From positions 62,001 to 126,000 of the forward strand of contig JACFYK010000024.1 in the NCBI GenBank assembly GCA_021292105.1: DNA of 64,000 nt, given 5' to 3'. The notes under the pieces are model-generated. The model did not search any database. It was not told the DNA's origin and was given only the letters and a program-made list of their open reading frames with translations. This DNA is from Anadara kagoshimensis (taxonomy: Eukaryota > Mollusca > Bivalvia > Arcoida > Arcidae). The translations under genes were made by a program, and so were the position numbers. Every line of letters starts with the position of its first letter. Position 1 is the stretch's first letter. Shown in pieces: positions 34,043 to 46,285 of the stretch.

Positions 34043-34242
34043 ACACGTGACGGGTAAACATAACAGGAAGCACTAACCCTTCTTTAGCACCCGGCCTCAC
34101 TTCCCTGATGTTGTTTTACGTGTTTAACCTATTTTGTCAGTTTCAAAGTGTTTACTTTGCTTTGGGATTGTGATTTGGACATGGAATAGCATGTCATGTC
34201 ATTTCATGTTAAGCTAGCTACACCCGTCACGTGTAAAAGGTG
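34043..34242. mobile_element. repeat family B, copy with both inverted ends
   Basis: It starts CACACGTGACGGGT and ends TACACCCGTCACGTGT, near-perfect inverted ends of 13-16 bases, about 200 bases apart. The inside carries CACCCGGCCTCACTTCCC and ATTGTGATTTGGACATGG, which link it (reversed) to the copies at 18002, 20957 and 36732. This copy shows that the family is a short inverted-repeat element, probably a MITE. Confidence 0.8.
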
Positions 34243-35810
34243 ATGGACATGAGTTATACACTATTTGGATGAACAAACTAGAGTTATGACCCAATGACGT
34301 TGCGTGATGTCGTTTGGAAGACGGTATCAGCAGCTATGTCTATAGTTACTTGCGTATTTCAGAGGGTATATAATCAGCTGCCAAACATCACTTTAGATAT
34401 GAAATGTATCCAAACATGATCCTAAGACTCTAGAGAAGGAAAAATAGGACAAACCATGCTTATCCATCACCTTCAAAATAAATCAAGCAGACCAATCTCC
34501 GCTGTCAACACCATCAAAACTATCATTTTCACTGCCGTGGCAACAACAGCAGGTTTTTCCATCGCCAATTAATTAACAAGGAGAGTTCCAGTAGTTAGCT
34601 TAACTGGTTAAAGGCAGATGAGCTATTGTCATGATGCATGCGTGCAAACATAAGCCCGGTACTTTGAAACTACTAGGCCGATTCAAATAAAAAAGTTTGG
34701 AAAGTCCCTAAAAGAGGCAAAAACTGATATGATATGTGGATTATACAAGATTTTAACCTAAGTGTTTTGTGAATTTTGGTTGAAAACAGGTTGTGTTATT
34801 GCAGTCAATTATGTGAATTTGAAAACAAAACGATTTAAATTGCTATATCTTGATTGTTAATAAATGTATTGGCATGGGGTTTTCGGATTAGGTGTTGTTT
34901 TGAGATGACGTTCAAATGTCAAGGTCATAGCCTACTTTTTACAGTTAATTTCAAGCCTGTAAAGATTTAAATGTTTTTTCAGTTAATATCAGTTGGAGCT
35001 CATTCACCAAAGTTTGTACGATTGGGTGCCGCCGACCAGTTTTCAAATTTGGTCCCACCCCAGGGGGGGGGGCCTTACATCTGCATAGACTTTACTGGGA
35101 GATAAATTTTGAAAATGTTCTATTCTGAATTGTAAGGGCTAAAGCTTTAATATTTAGCATTTAATATCAGCTGGAGTCTCTTTACCAATATCCACACTTC
35201 TGCATGGGGTCTTATAAAGGAAATTCACACTATAAGCTTTCTGTGAATCTGTATGTTTCTTCATATTTGGCATCAGCTTGAGCCCCTTTACTAAGGTAAT
35301 ACAAATGTTAAAAAATGCACTGGGTATGTGGTCAGATACTTTTATCATCTTTTTAAATAGTGAAGATAGAAATCTAGATCGATTTAATATGTTTTGGTTT
35401 TTTCCTGATGAAATTTTATGCTGACCGGATTTTTACGCGTTGTGCAAATAAGATAATTGTTTTAGACAACTTATTGAAAATTTTCTTCGCTGAAATAATT
35501 TCACTAAATATAAAGTGACCCGAAAGTTGTGTCTGGCATATTTGATTCTAGTTAGAACTGAAGAAAGGAGGTGGAATGTCATTTAACAAAATTTGCATGC
35601 TATGTTTCAAATGTGTAAATAACTGCGAGTTGAGCATCAGATGCCATATTGTGCCTCTTGTTAAGATTTCTCTAACAATTTACGAATACATGTTACGGTT
35701 CCACGTCTTTTTTCAAAGCCTTCCTCCTCAAAACATTATTTCAGAAAATGAAACCTAAATTAGTGTTCCCCACAAACGATCAAATGACTTACAGACGTTT
35801 AGTCATTATT
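34243..35810. other. bivalve-type intron repeats, no gene
   Basis: Two phrases of the form TTAATATCAG(T/C)TGGAG recur near 34982 and 35162, and a G run sits near 35066. These look like decayed dispersed repeats. No coding exon recognised. Confidence 0.45.
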
Positions 35811-36273
35811 TAAGAATAACATTCTGTTTGAGTGTATTCATTCGGTATTATGAATCAGAGCCAGGAATAGTATATTCAATGAACTGCGAAGCAGTTCATG
35901 TTAAATATGTATTCCTGACTCTCATTCATAATACCGAATGAATTTAATCAAAAAGAACGTTATTTTTATATTGATAGCATGTCCGAAATGTAAAATTAAA
36001 TTTACAATAATTTGTTTCATACAAGATTCCGATAAATATACGGGATTGATGGAACAGCCTTGCTCCAAATAAGGATAGTTACGTCGGGACTAAACTTGAA
36101 TGCTGACCAATAAAACAATGCATGACGTTATAGAATGACATTCTGTGACGTTATCTAATAATTAAACATTATGTAATCAAAGGTCATGAACCCACACTGT
36201 ATTCAAGAACAATTGAATGCCAGTAAAAACAAATAGGTTTATCTAAAAAAGGTCGATTCCAATTGTAAATACT
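35811..36273 (+). repeat. hairpin-family repeat, copy 3
   Basis: The palindrome at 35811-35968 has the same GAACTGCGAAGCAGTTC centre and GAGTGTATTCATTCGG arms, but its outer right arm is more diverged (AATTTAATCAAAAAG). The body to 36273 matches the bodies at 7306 and 7788. Confidence 0.9.
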
Positions 36274-36731
36274 TGAGGTTATATTTTGATATAGATTACA
36301 TTACAGGTCTAAGTGTGGAATCTAATTGCATTTGATGACCTCATGTATGGCAAAGATGCAAAAACCATCGACTTATGACATCAGAGAAACGGTTCCATTG
36401 TGACCATCACTACAAATTATTAAGTGTCTTATTGATTTACTCTTTATTATTATTATTATTATTCCAATTTTTTCCGCAACAATTTTGTAAATAGCATAGC
36501 TTGCTCCCTATGACACGTAATTGTGCCTTTTGGGGGCCATATCTCATTGGTTGAAATAGAAAGGGAGAAAATAACGATGTCACACTCTACTGATTTTACA
36601 CTCTAGAAACTAATCGATCGATATCGATGAAACTTTGTTTATATGGAGAATTTTAGTTGCTTTACATGTTGCACCAAAACGTCAGTCATTTTAACCTAAT
36701 TTTCATGGTCCAGTAATTTTCTTCGATATTT
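36274..36731. other. non-coding, (ATT)n run
   Basis: An (ATT)n run at about 36445-36464 is followed by CCAATTTTTTCCGCAACAAT, a phrase typical of dispersed repeats. Nothing else is seen. Confidence 0.4.
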
Positions 36732-36968
36732 TATGATCAAAAACAAACATACTTATCCATTTCCAAATCACAATCCAGAAGCAAAGTAAAAACTTTGGAA
36801 CCGTCAAGTAAGGTTAGACACGTGAACTTCCACCAGGGAAGTGAGGCCGGGTGCTCCGGAAGGGTAAGCACCCCCTATTTAGCTAGCTACACCCACCACG
36901 TTTGTAATCAAAATTGTGTGAAAGGAACATTGAACTATGAGACGTCAAATATACCCAAGGCAATCCTG
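36732..36968 (+). repeat. repeat family B, copy 4
   Basis: Matches 18002-18245 almost base for base: ATGATCAAAAACAAACATAC, AAGCAAAGTAAAAACTTTGG, GGAAGTGAGGCCGGGTG, then TAGCTAGCTACACCC and GAGACGTCAAATATACCCAAGGC. The right inverted end is mutated here (CACCACGTTT). Confidence 0.88.
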
Positions 36969-37440
36969 GCCACAGAGACATCAAACTTATCAACAATACA
37001 GTGATGACGGCCATTTAACTTTTTGAGGGCCTTGATAAGCCTAGGCTTATAATATCCCTGAGTCAACAATTTATTTGCAAGCAACCTACTTCGTTGAACA
37101 AAGTCCCCGTAGTGGGAACAAGCTCTACCATAGCGTATTAATTGGGAAACAAATACACCATAAGCAGGAGAAGCAGGTATATTGCTGCATAGAAAAGGAC
37201 AATAGAAAAATTGAAGTCATCACGTTTGTCATAAAGTTTCAAATGTAGCCTTTCATTTTAGATGTCATTTACATAGTCTCCAAATTTAGGATTGTTAAGA
37301 GATAGAACGTCATCTATATATCTGTATGTTGAGTTGAATGATTTGGCGACAGTTTTCTCTTCAGATTTAACAAGGTTCTGCATAAATCCTGCATCGTAAG
37401 GATAAAGAAACAAATCAGCAAGCAATGGTGCACAGTTGAA
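36969..37440 (-). pseudogene. reverse-transcriptase fragment, Penelope-like
   Basis: The minus strand from 37440 reads CAPLLADLFLYPYDAGFMQN, KTVAKSFN, then YRYIDDVLSLNN with the YxDD catalytic motif (37309-37320) and PKFGDYVNDI. After a deletion it reads LHLKLYDKRDDFNFSIV, then across a frame change a YGVFVSQLIRYGRACSHYGD segment, and a last part resembling FYGRHH. The segment normally found between NDI and LKLYDKRDD is missing, and there are shifts, so it is a relic. I associate this RT type with Penelope-like elements of marine animals. The RT call is firm; the clade is less so. Confidence 0.75.
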
Positions 37441-38879
37441 TAATTGAATAAACTATCATAAAAAAAATTGGAAAAAATTTCATAGAATGTAATGATATTA
37501 CTGATTTTGATCAAACTTGGTTCATATCTACGACTGTTTATGCTTTACATGTTGCTACACAGAAAAGATCATTGTGACCTAGGTTCGATGGATCAGTGAT
37601 TTTCTTTCATTATATAGATTTTGCCATACATGAGGACAATTCTGAAGAGACTTAGTTTGAAAGTACATTATCTCTTCAACATGGTCTTATTTAGCGTTTT
37701 GCATAAAGTCATTTAACAAACTAATTTATTTTTTACATTCCATTTACATTTAACATTCTCATTTGTCTTAAATGATTTATTTGATTTTTTAAAAATAAAT
37801 TCCAATCTGATTTCTAGCCTGTTCTTGTTATAGTAGCAGAGTTTGTAAAAATTTCTCTGAAAAATTTAGGATCATTATACACAGTTATCTCTCTTTTCTA
37901 TAGAAAATGCTTTTCGTAACTTTAATTGGCGAAAACTAACTAAAATTCCTCTGGATTGAAATTGGAAGATGTTTTATGGTGAATAAAAACACCATTTCTG
38001 AAAAAAAATCACATAAATATATTTTCTGTTGGTTTGACCCTATTTTCTTCATAGACAAAATGATAAATTTGAATGATTACAAACGAATAAAAAAAATAGA
38101 ATCAATTCTAAAAGTTTAGTCTTCTAAGAATCTTACACCTTTTGGAATATAAACAATTATAAACACTTGTAATATTTTTAATTACATATATTTGTCACGC
38201 CCTAATCCTCCTGAATAGACTATAAAATATCTACACAGCAGCTTAGTTTTTTTATATGGAACTTAAAGCCAGACAAATTTAAACATTCAGCTTTAATGAA
38301 AATTCTATAAATGGGGAACTGAAAAATGATTGACCTGGAAAGTCTCATAAACGGATTCGAAAAAAAGTACCACACACAAAAGTCTATATTAATTAGGTAA
38401 ATCAAAAACTTACGGGACACACTGAACAATCTAATAACAAATACAATTACAAGTAACGAAATCAACAATTTTCGACAACAAGTTTTGAAAGCGTTTACTT
38501 AGATAAATTGCATAAAATGTTGTAAACATTGTTTAAATAATTAAAAATCTTGTATTTGGAATAATTCCAAGTTTACAATTGGCAACAAAGTAGTATCCTC
38601 AAAACACTGATTACAACAACGCGAAATGTTTATTAGCGGTTAAATGAAGAATAGTTGGGAGATTTATTCTTATACCTGAAAAATCGTTTCAATGAAAATC
38701 ATTTTTTTTAAATATCTAGGAAAAAAACTAAATTAAATATCAAATTTAAAAAATATTTCAAAGCAAAATAATGAACTGATACACTGATTTTATTCACATG
38801 TCTTTGAAATTAAAAAGAAAAAAATCTGAAAAATCAAATTAAATAAGTTTACAGCGGACGAATGAAAGTGGACAAATGA
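37441..38879. other. AT-rich stretch, probable decayed LINE sequence
   Basis: No clear gene. Fragments near 37905-37970 (NFNWRKL, IPLD, NWKMF) faintly recall the C-terminal part of an L1/Tx1-type ORF2, but the order cannot be followed. Confidence 0.35.
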
Positions 38880-39112
38880 ATTTTTATTAAGTGAAAAAGA
38901 ATGGAAAGATATTAATTGTCTCGCACTTTTTACAAGAAGAAATACTTGCCACAAACAATTATTGGAAAAATTACATATAAACATAAATAAGAATTGTACC
39001 TTTTGCAAAACTTCTGTGTAACAACCTCTTATTTATTTGGAAATACCAAATGGTAAATGATTTTTGGATGAAAATAACACATTTAATAAAGCAAAATCAA
39101 AAAATGATCATG
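38880..39112 (+). pseudogene. LINE ORF2 C-terminal relic upstream of intact LINE
   Basis: Plus-strand fragments NCTFCKTS, then (shifted) FIWKYQMVNDFWMKI, follow the same order as CTFCNNTAEKIEHLFWYCEI and NNFWMEV at 45507-45600 of the downstream LINE. The rest is unreadable. It is probably the 3' remnant of an older, related LINE. Confidence 0.5.
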
Positions 39113-39333
39113 GGATTGATATCGAGATAGGAGCATGAAACACTAGCTCTACAAAATTACCAAAATTTGGGCAGTTAGAGACAATTTTATGCGACAGTTT
39201 TTGGTATAGTATTTCATAAGAATGATTGGATCATATTTGTGAAAAAACATTTTCAAAAAATTTGAAAGAAAGTGTTATATTTGTGTTACAAAGTTCTATT
39301 TTTCCCCTTTGTTTGAGTCAGTGAGTACTTTTC

Positions 39334-40500
39334 ATGATGTCTTTACCACCCGAGTTATTAACTGCATTAGGTCAGTTACCTGTAATACAGGCTACCTTAC
39401 AAACTATGAACAGTAAAATAACTGAAATAAGTGAACTTCAGCGAAACGTTAATGAATTGAAAGCAGATATCTATGACGAAGACGGGTTAGAACCGCGTCT
39501 CACATACGTTAGTCAGCAAACTGAGGATACTTTTTCAGACGTTGAGGCTTTGAAAACTGAAAATAAAAAACTTAAAAAAGATATTGACCTGCTTAAAGCC
39601 GTAGTTATACGATTAGACCGTAAAAGTACAGAGCAAGAATGCGAGATAACTGAGCTCAAGAGCCGCTCTATGCGCGATAACATACTTATCCACAATCTTG
39701 CTGAGGAGGAAAATGAGGACCTTAAAACTAAGGTTAACCGTCTGTTCAGAGAACACCTCGGTGTTGATATTCAATTTGTTAGAATTCACAGAAATTCTCC
39801 TAAAATGAACTCTAAAGGAAAACCTCGTTCAATAACAGGCAAATTAGTGGATCTTGAACAAAAAGATACGATATTAAGAGCACAACGTCGGAAACTTGAC
39901 AACAACGAAAAGCTACCATTCTATGTAACACCCCAGACCCCACCACAAATTAACGAAAACAGGAAAAAACTTCATGAACTAAATAAACAATATAGAGAAA
40001 ATGGCACAAACACCCGTGTTGTCGGTAACAAACTTGTATTCCCCAACGGTAATGTTTATAAGGAGAAGGTCTTTACCCCCATAGCCGAGGATATTCTCAC
40101 CATAGACGACGAGGAATCAGAAAAGCTTTCCAAAATCAACACAAAATCTAGTTCAAAAATCTCGGAAAGTGGAAATCATTTTGTTGCTGAAGGGGGTATT
40201 ACTAAGTCAATTACACAAGTTAGGAACTTATACAAGAAAATTTCATCTAATCCAGTACATGCACGCGCGAACCACAGGATACTTGTATATAGAACTATTG
40301 ATAATGACGGTAAAGTGCACGAAGGTTACAGTGATGATGGAGAATATGGAGCTGGACGGAAACTTCTTAAAGTGATGCAGGATCAAGGACTTACTAATTG
40401 TACTTTCGTTGTAGTTAGGTGGTTTAGTGGCACACATCTAGGGCCAAAAAGATTTAAAATTATGGAAGATGTACTGCTTGAAGCAGCTGGTTCACTTTGA
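39334..40500 (+). CDS. LINE ORF1 protein with C-terminal IMPACT/YigZ domain
   Basis: 388 residues, uninterrupted. Residues about 20-110 form a leucine- and lysine-rich coiled coil. Residues 112-190 (RSMRDNILIHNLAEEENEDL ... VRIHRN ... GKLVDLEQKDTIL) resemble the RRM of L1 ORF1p, and 195-245 its C-terminal RNA-binding part (FYVTPQTPPQINENRKKL ... GNKLVFPNG). These parts normally trimerise and bind LINE RNA. Residues about 285-385 are not usual for ORF1p: ANHRILVYR, GYSDDGEYGAGRKLLKVM, then FVVVRWFSGTHLGPKRF. They match the UPF0029/IMPACT N-terminal fold (ATHNIYAYR ... DDGExAAGGRLL ... VVVSRWYGGxxLGPxRF). In the related host protein IMPACT this domain sits in a regulator of GCN2 translation control. 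Its role in a LINE is unknown. Start: ATGATG at 39334. Confidence 0.88.
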   Translation: MMSLPPELLTALGQLPVIQATLQTMNSKITEISELQRNVNELKADIYDEDGLEPRLTYVSQQTEDTFSDVEALKTENKKLKKDIDLLKAVVIRLDRKSTEQECEITELKSRSMRDNILIHNLAEEENEDLKTKVNRLFREHLGVDIQFVRIHRNSPKMNSKGKPRSITGKLVDLEQKDTILRAQRRKLDNNEKLPFYVTPQTPPQINENRKKLHELNKQYRENGTNTRVVGNKLVFPNGNVYKEKVFTPIAEDILTIDDEESEKLSKINTKSSSKISESGNHFVAEGGITKSITQVRNLYKKISSNPVHARANHRILVYRTIDNDGKVHEGYSDDGEYGAGRKLLKVMQDQGLTNCTFVVVRWFSGTHLGPKRFKIMEDVLLEAAGSL

Positions 40501-41488
<988 letters not shown>

Positions 41489-41708
41489 TACAGTACAGAC
41501 CTGCCAAAAGTTTAACACTGGGCTGGCGGATTAGTGCCGAATCAGCAGCTCATCTCAGACTCTGTAGTAAGTTATATCTACTGCAGCCACCATATCTCTC
41601 GACAGCCTTTTAGTCACTAGCAATCTCTATCTCCGTCACTCGGTAGCCGAGATTTTGACACCTATTCGTTACCTCAGTGTTAAACTTTCGAGAGGTCTGT
41701 ACTGTAGC
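41489..41708. mobile_element. MITE family A, copy 3, nested in LINE
   Basis: The left end GTACAGACCTGCCAAAAGTT (with TAACACTG next) and the right end CAGTGTTAAACTTTCGAGAG followed by GTCTGTAC are inverted repeats of about 35 bases, 220 bases apart in all. The inside carries CTCGGTAGCCGAG, a match to copy 1. No coding capacity. It lies between ORF1 and ORF2 of the LINE. Confidence 0.9.
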
Positions 41709-42117
41709 TTAGTACAGACTGTCAGCTATGTCACAGTTCTTTTTTTATGGTACTGTCTTAAATTTTGGTTATTAATTGAACAGAAGTAGAAAATTCCCAT
41801 GCTATTTTTAGCTTTTTTTTCTTAATTATTAAATTCTATCTAACTTTGCCTTGCCACATCATTCAGTGGCATCTGCTTGCTTTGATAATATACAAAATCA
41901 CATGAAAGTACAAATGAATTTATTACTTTTTTATACATTACAATCACCTTTACACAAACACATATCATACACTTTGTCAACCCCATTGACTTTCCTCATG
42001 ATTTTTGTAACTAGTAAAAAATGTTTAATATCTTAAGAAGTGAAGTTTGTATTACTTCACCAGAATGCCTTGTTTGTGTTATAGACAAATAATAAAAGTT
42101 ATTGATAAAATCCAATC
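41709..42117. other. spacer before LINE ORF2
   Basis: Nothing recognised; AT-rich. Confidence 0.4.
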
Positions 42118-45100
42118 ATGGAAGCACATAATAGTATCACAATACTTACCTCCAACTGTAGAGGTCTAAAGGATTATGAAAAACGTAGGGATGTGTTGAA
42201 CTTCCTAAGGTCAAAATCATATAACATATACTGTTTACAAGAAACGCATTTGGTAGACAATTTACATTGGGTAATAAGATCAGAATGGGGTGGAGAAATT
42301 ATTTTAAATTCAGTTACATCAAACTCAAGAGGGGTAGGCATTTTGTTTAATAATAATTTTGAGTATAATATACACCAAATTAAAAAAGATAATAATGGGA
42401 ATTATTTAGCAGTTGACCTGACTATTGAAAAGATGAGAGTAACATTGATAAATATATATGCTCCAAATGAGGATAACCCACAATTTTTTTCAAATATAGC
42501 AAACATTCTCTAAGATTTTGAAAATGAATATTGCATCATAAATGGTGATTTTAATTTAGTTCAGAATCAAGAACTGGATACCTTTGGTTACCTCCATTAC
42601 AATAATCCAAAAGCAAGAGATGTTGTAATAAATATGAAAGATGAATTTAATCTCATAGACCCTTTTAGAGAACTATATCCAGAAGATAGAAAATATACTT
42701 GGCGAAAAAAACACCCATTAAAACAAAGTAGACTTGATTTTTTCGTTGTGTCAGAAAATTTTTTGTCCAAGGTTGTAGATGTCAAAATCAATCCTAGTTA
42801 TAGGTCTGACCATTCTTCTGTTTGTTTATCATTAAAACTAAATGAATTTGTTAAAGGTAGAGGCCTCTGGAAGTTCAACAATTCCCTACTAACAGATAAA
42901 AACTATATTGATATAGTGAAAAAGTGTATTAAAGATGTAAAAATACAATATGTAGTGCCTGTTTATAACATAGAAAAAATTAATGAAATAAGCAATGATG
43001 ATATTCAATTTACCATTACAGATCAACAATTTTTAGAAACTGCTTTGCTTGAAATTAGGGGAAAAAACCATATCATACTCCTCTTACCGTAAAAAAATGT
43101 CCATTCAAAAAGAGAAACAGATAATTGATGAAATTACTAGACTAGAAAGTAACTGTTTTTCTAACATTAATGAAATTAATAATAAAAAGAAAGATTTAGA
43201 GGAATTAAGAAAAGAAAAAATGAAAGGGTCTCTGTTAAGGTCTAAAGCAAGGTGGGTAGAGGAAGGTGAAAAACCAACAAAGTATTTTTGTAGTTTAGAA
43301 TCCAGAAATTTTGTTAGTAAAATAATCCCAAAAGTTGTAAAAGATGATAACTCTATAATTACTGATCAAAAGGAAATCCTAGCAGAAACTAAACAATATT
43401 ACTTCAATCTTAAAACTTAAAGATATTAAACACATAAGTATTTTAACTGAAGAACAAAAGCAGAGTTTGGAGGGAGAATTAACAAACACAGAAATTCATA
43501 CTTTTTTACGAAAAATGAAAAATTTGAAAAGTCCTGGATCAGATGGTTTTACATCTAAATTTTTTAAATTTTTTTATAACGACTTAGTAAGCTTTTTAAG
43601 ACGTTCGCTAAATGAAGGATTTCATACCGGAAAATTGTCAATTACACAACGTCAGGGTATTATAACTTGTTTACCGAAAGGGGACAAACCAAAGCAGTTT
43701 CTTAAAAACTGGCGACCAATATCATTGTTGAATGTTGTATATAAAATAGCATCTGGCTGCATAGCTGAAAGATTGAAAAAGGTATTACCGTTTATTATTT
43801 CAGAAGATCAGACAGGATTTATCAGCGGTAGATATATAGGTGAAAACACTAGACTAATTTATGACTTAATGCAATATACAGAGGAAAAAAATATACCAGG
43901 ACTACTTTTAATGATTGATTTTGAAAAGGCATTTGATTCAGTGTCCTGGGATTATATTGATAAAGTGCTTGATTTTTTCAATTTTGGTGAATCTTTTATA
44001 AAATGGATTAAAATATTTCGACAAGATATTAAGTCAGCAGTCCTACAAAATGGAATTGTTTCTGAATTTTTTAGTATAACAAGAGGTTGTCGTCAAGGGG
44101 ACCCTATTTCACCTTACATATTCTTAATGTGTGCTGAGATTCTGTCTGTTCTTCTGAAAAATAATAAAAATATCAAAGGTATTAAAATTGGTGATGAAGA
44201 ATTTAAACTGTCACTTTTTGCGGACGACACTACTGTCATACTGGATGGAACAGAGTCATCACTACAAGAAACTTTACATGTCCTAGATGACTTTGCCTTG
44301 CTCTCCGGTCTAAAAATTAATAATAATAAAACTAGAGCAGTGTGGATTGGATGTAATAAATATAATGGCGAAACCTTTAATCATCGTTTTAAATTAGATT
44401 GGAACCAAGGTCCATTTACATTGCTTGGAATAATTTTTTCTGTTGATTTGGACAGAATGATAAAAATAAATTATGATAATAAAATACAAGAAATAGAAAA
44501 AAGCTTAAAACAGTGGTCAAAAAGAATTTTAACTCCTTTAGGTAGAATAACCATTTTGAAAACACTGATAATTTCCAAACTAAACCATTTATTTATTGCT
44601 ATTCCAAATCCACCACTGGAAATAATAACAAAACTGAACAAAATGTTTTTTAACTTTATTTGGCAACATAAAAATGATCGCATAAAAAGAGAGTTAATGT
44701 CACAGAGCTATGAAAAAGGAGGCTTAAAAATGATAGACATCAAACATTTTATAGCATCACTCAAAATAACATGGATTAGAAGACTACTTCAAATTGAATC
44801 CAAATACAGAAAATTATTTGAGATTTCATATTCTAAAATTGATAATTTCTTAAAGTATGGAAATGATTATTTTAATAAAATAAAACAAAATAATCCTAAT
44901 AATTGTTTTTGATTATTGTTTTTGATGCCTGGAATTTCTTGTCTATGAGACAAAAACCTGAAAATATAAATGATGTTAAAGATGTAAGTATCTGGTACAA
45001 TAAAGATATCTGTATAAATAAAAGTCCAGTATTCTACAAGTCTTGGTCTGACTGTGGCATATATTTCATAAAAGATTTACTTAATGAAGATGGAAATATA

Positions 45101-45874
45101 ATTTCATATAGAGAATTTAATAGAAGATATGCTGCTGTCAGGTCAAACTTTGTTGAATATAATGGTATAAAGTCCACCATTGAATCATATATTAAAAGTT
45201 TAAATATACAAAACCAACCAGTTAATTTATTACAAATTGATATGCCATATTTTTTCAGAATAGTTTTTAAATGTAAAAAAGGAAGTAAGGACTTTTACAA
45301 TGTATTTAATAATAACAACACAATTGTCAAAAGTCAAGAAAAATGGAAATCCATTCTAGACCTTGATATTGACTGGAAATCACTATATAATATTCCCTTT
45401 AAAACTTGTAAAAATACCAAATTACAATGGTTTCAATACAGGATAAACCAACGAATAATTTCTACAAATGATTTTTTATTCAAAATTAAACTAAGGGATA
45501 ATAATCTCTGTACATTCTGTAACAATACAGCTGAAAAAATAGAACATCTGTTTTGGTATTGTGAGATAGTTAATAACTTTTGGATGGAAGTAGAGGATTT
45601 TATATATAAAAAAATAAATCGCTACATCAATATCTATAGGGAAAGTGCTATCTTTGGACTTATAGACCAAAAACAGAAATATAAACCTCAAAATTTTCTA
45701 TTTTTAACTACCAGACTCTACATATATAAGTGTAGAATTGATAAAAAATTTAAGTACATGGAAAATGAGTCTTAAATATCAGATTAATATAGAAAAAATC
45801 ATTGCAATAAAAATAATCTTTATGCCAAATTTCTGGAATTTTGGGACCCATGGATCAATATCTTTGACGAATGA
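42118..45874 (+). pseudogene. LINE ORF2: APE endonuclease and reverse transcriptase, broken
   Basis: The N-terminal endonuclease (42118 to about 42840) shows TSNCRGLKDYEKRRDV, YCLQETHL, INIYAPNEDN, INGDFNLV, and the closing SYRSDHSSVCLSL with the catalytic SDH. The RT (43467-44700) has KSPGSDGFTSKFFK, LPKGDKPKQFLKNWRPISLL, DQTGFISGRYIGEN, MIDFEKAFDSVSWDYI, RGCRQGDPISPYIF and LFADDTTVIL (FADD at 44217-44228). The C-terminal part ends with a CTFCNN...HLFWYC zinc-knuckle-like motif and FWDPWINIFDE at 45874. Lesions: in-frame TAA at 42511-42513; one extra A in the run at 43061-43066; frameshifts near 43410 and 44900; a compensating pair between about 45735 and 45815. The motif set is of the L1/Tx1 kind. 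It is not functional as it stands. Confidence 0.9.
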
Positions 45875-46066
45875 TATACTTTCTTCATCTGATGTGACTG
45901 TGGTGTTAGTACTGCAGAAGGGGTAGTAGAAATAAATCACCAACATTTATAGTGTATAAAATGTTTCCTGATGCTTAGAACTATACTTTTATCATGAAAA
46001 TGTATAATATATACTGTTTGTACCTGAATTATATATACTGTTTGTATCTGAATCTCATAGGGGTTG

Positions 46067-46099
<33 letters not shown>

Positions 46100-46285
46100 T
46101 GTTGAAGGTGTCAAATGCAGACCCGTGATATTTCCACCCAAATTGCAGACCTGCCTTTAAAATGATGCTACAGTATTGATCTCACATATATGCCATTTAT
46201 TTTGTTCTGCAATTATGAAAAGCGCTTTTTTATCAATGTAAATCCATTGCTTAACGGTAAGATTTTTACCATGGAAATGCAGTCT
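45875..46285. other. LINE 3' region and (CA)n microsatellite
   Basis: The possible 3' end has two 23-base repeats at 46006-46052, then (CA)n at 46067-46095. The stretch 46100-46285 has nothing recognised apart from short TGCAGACC phrases that foreshadow the next minisatellite. Confidence 0.55.
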
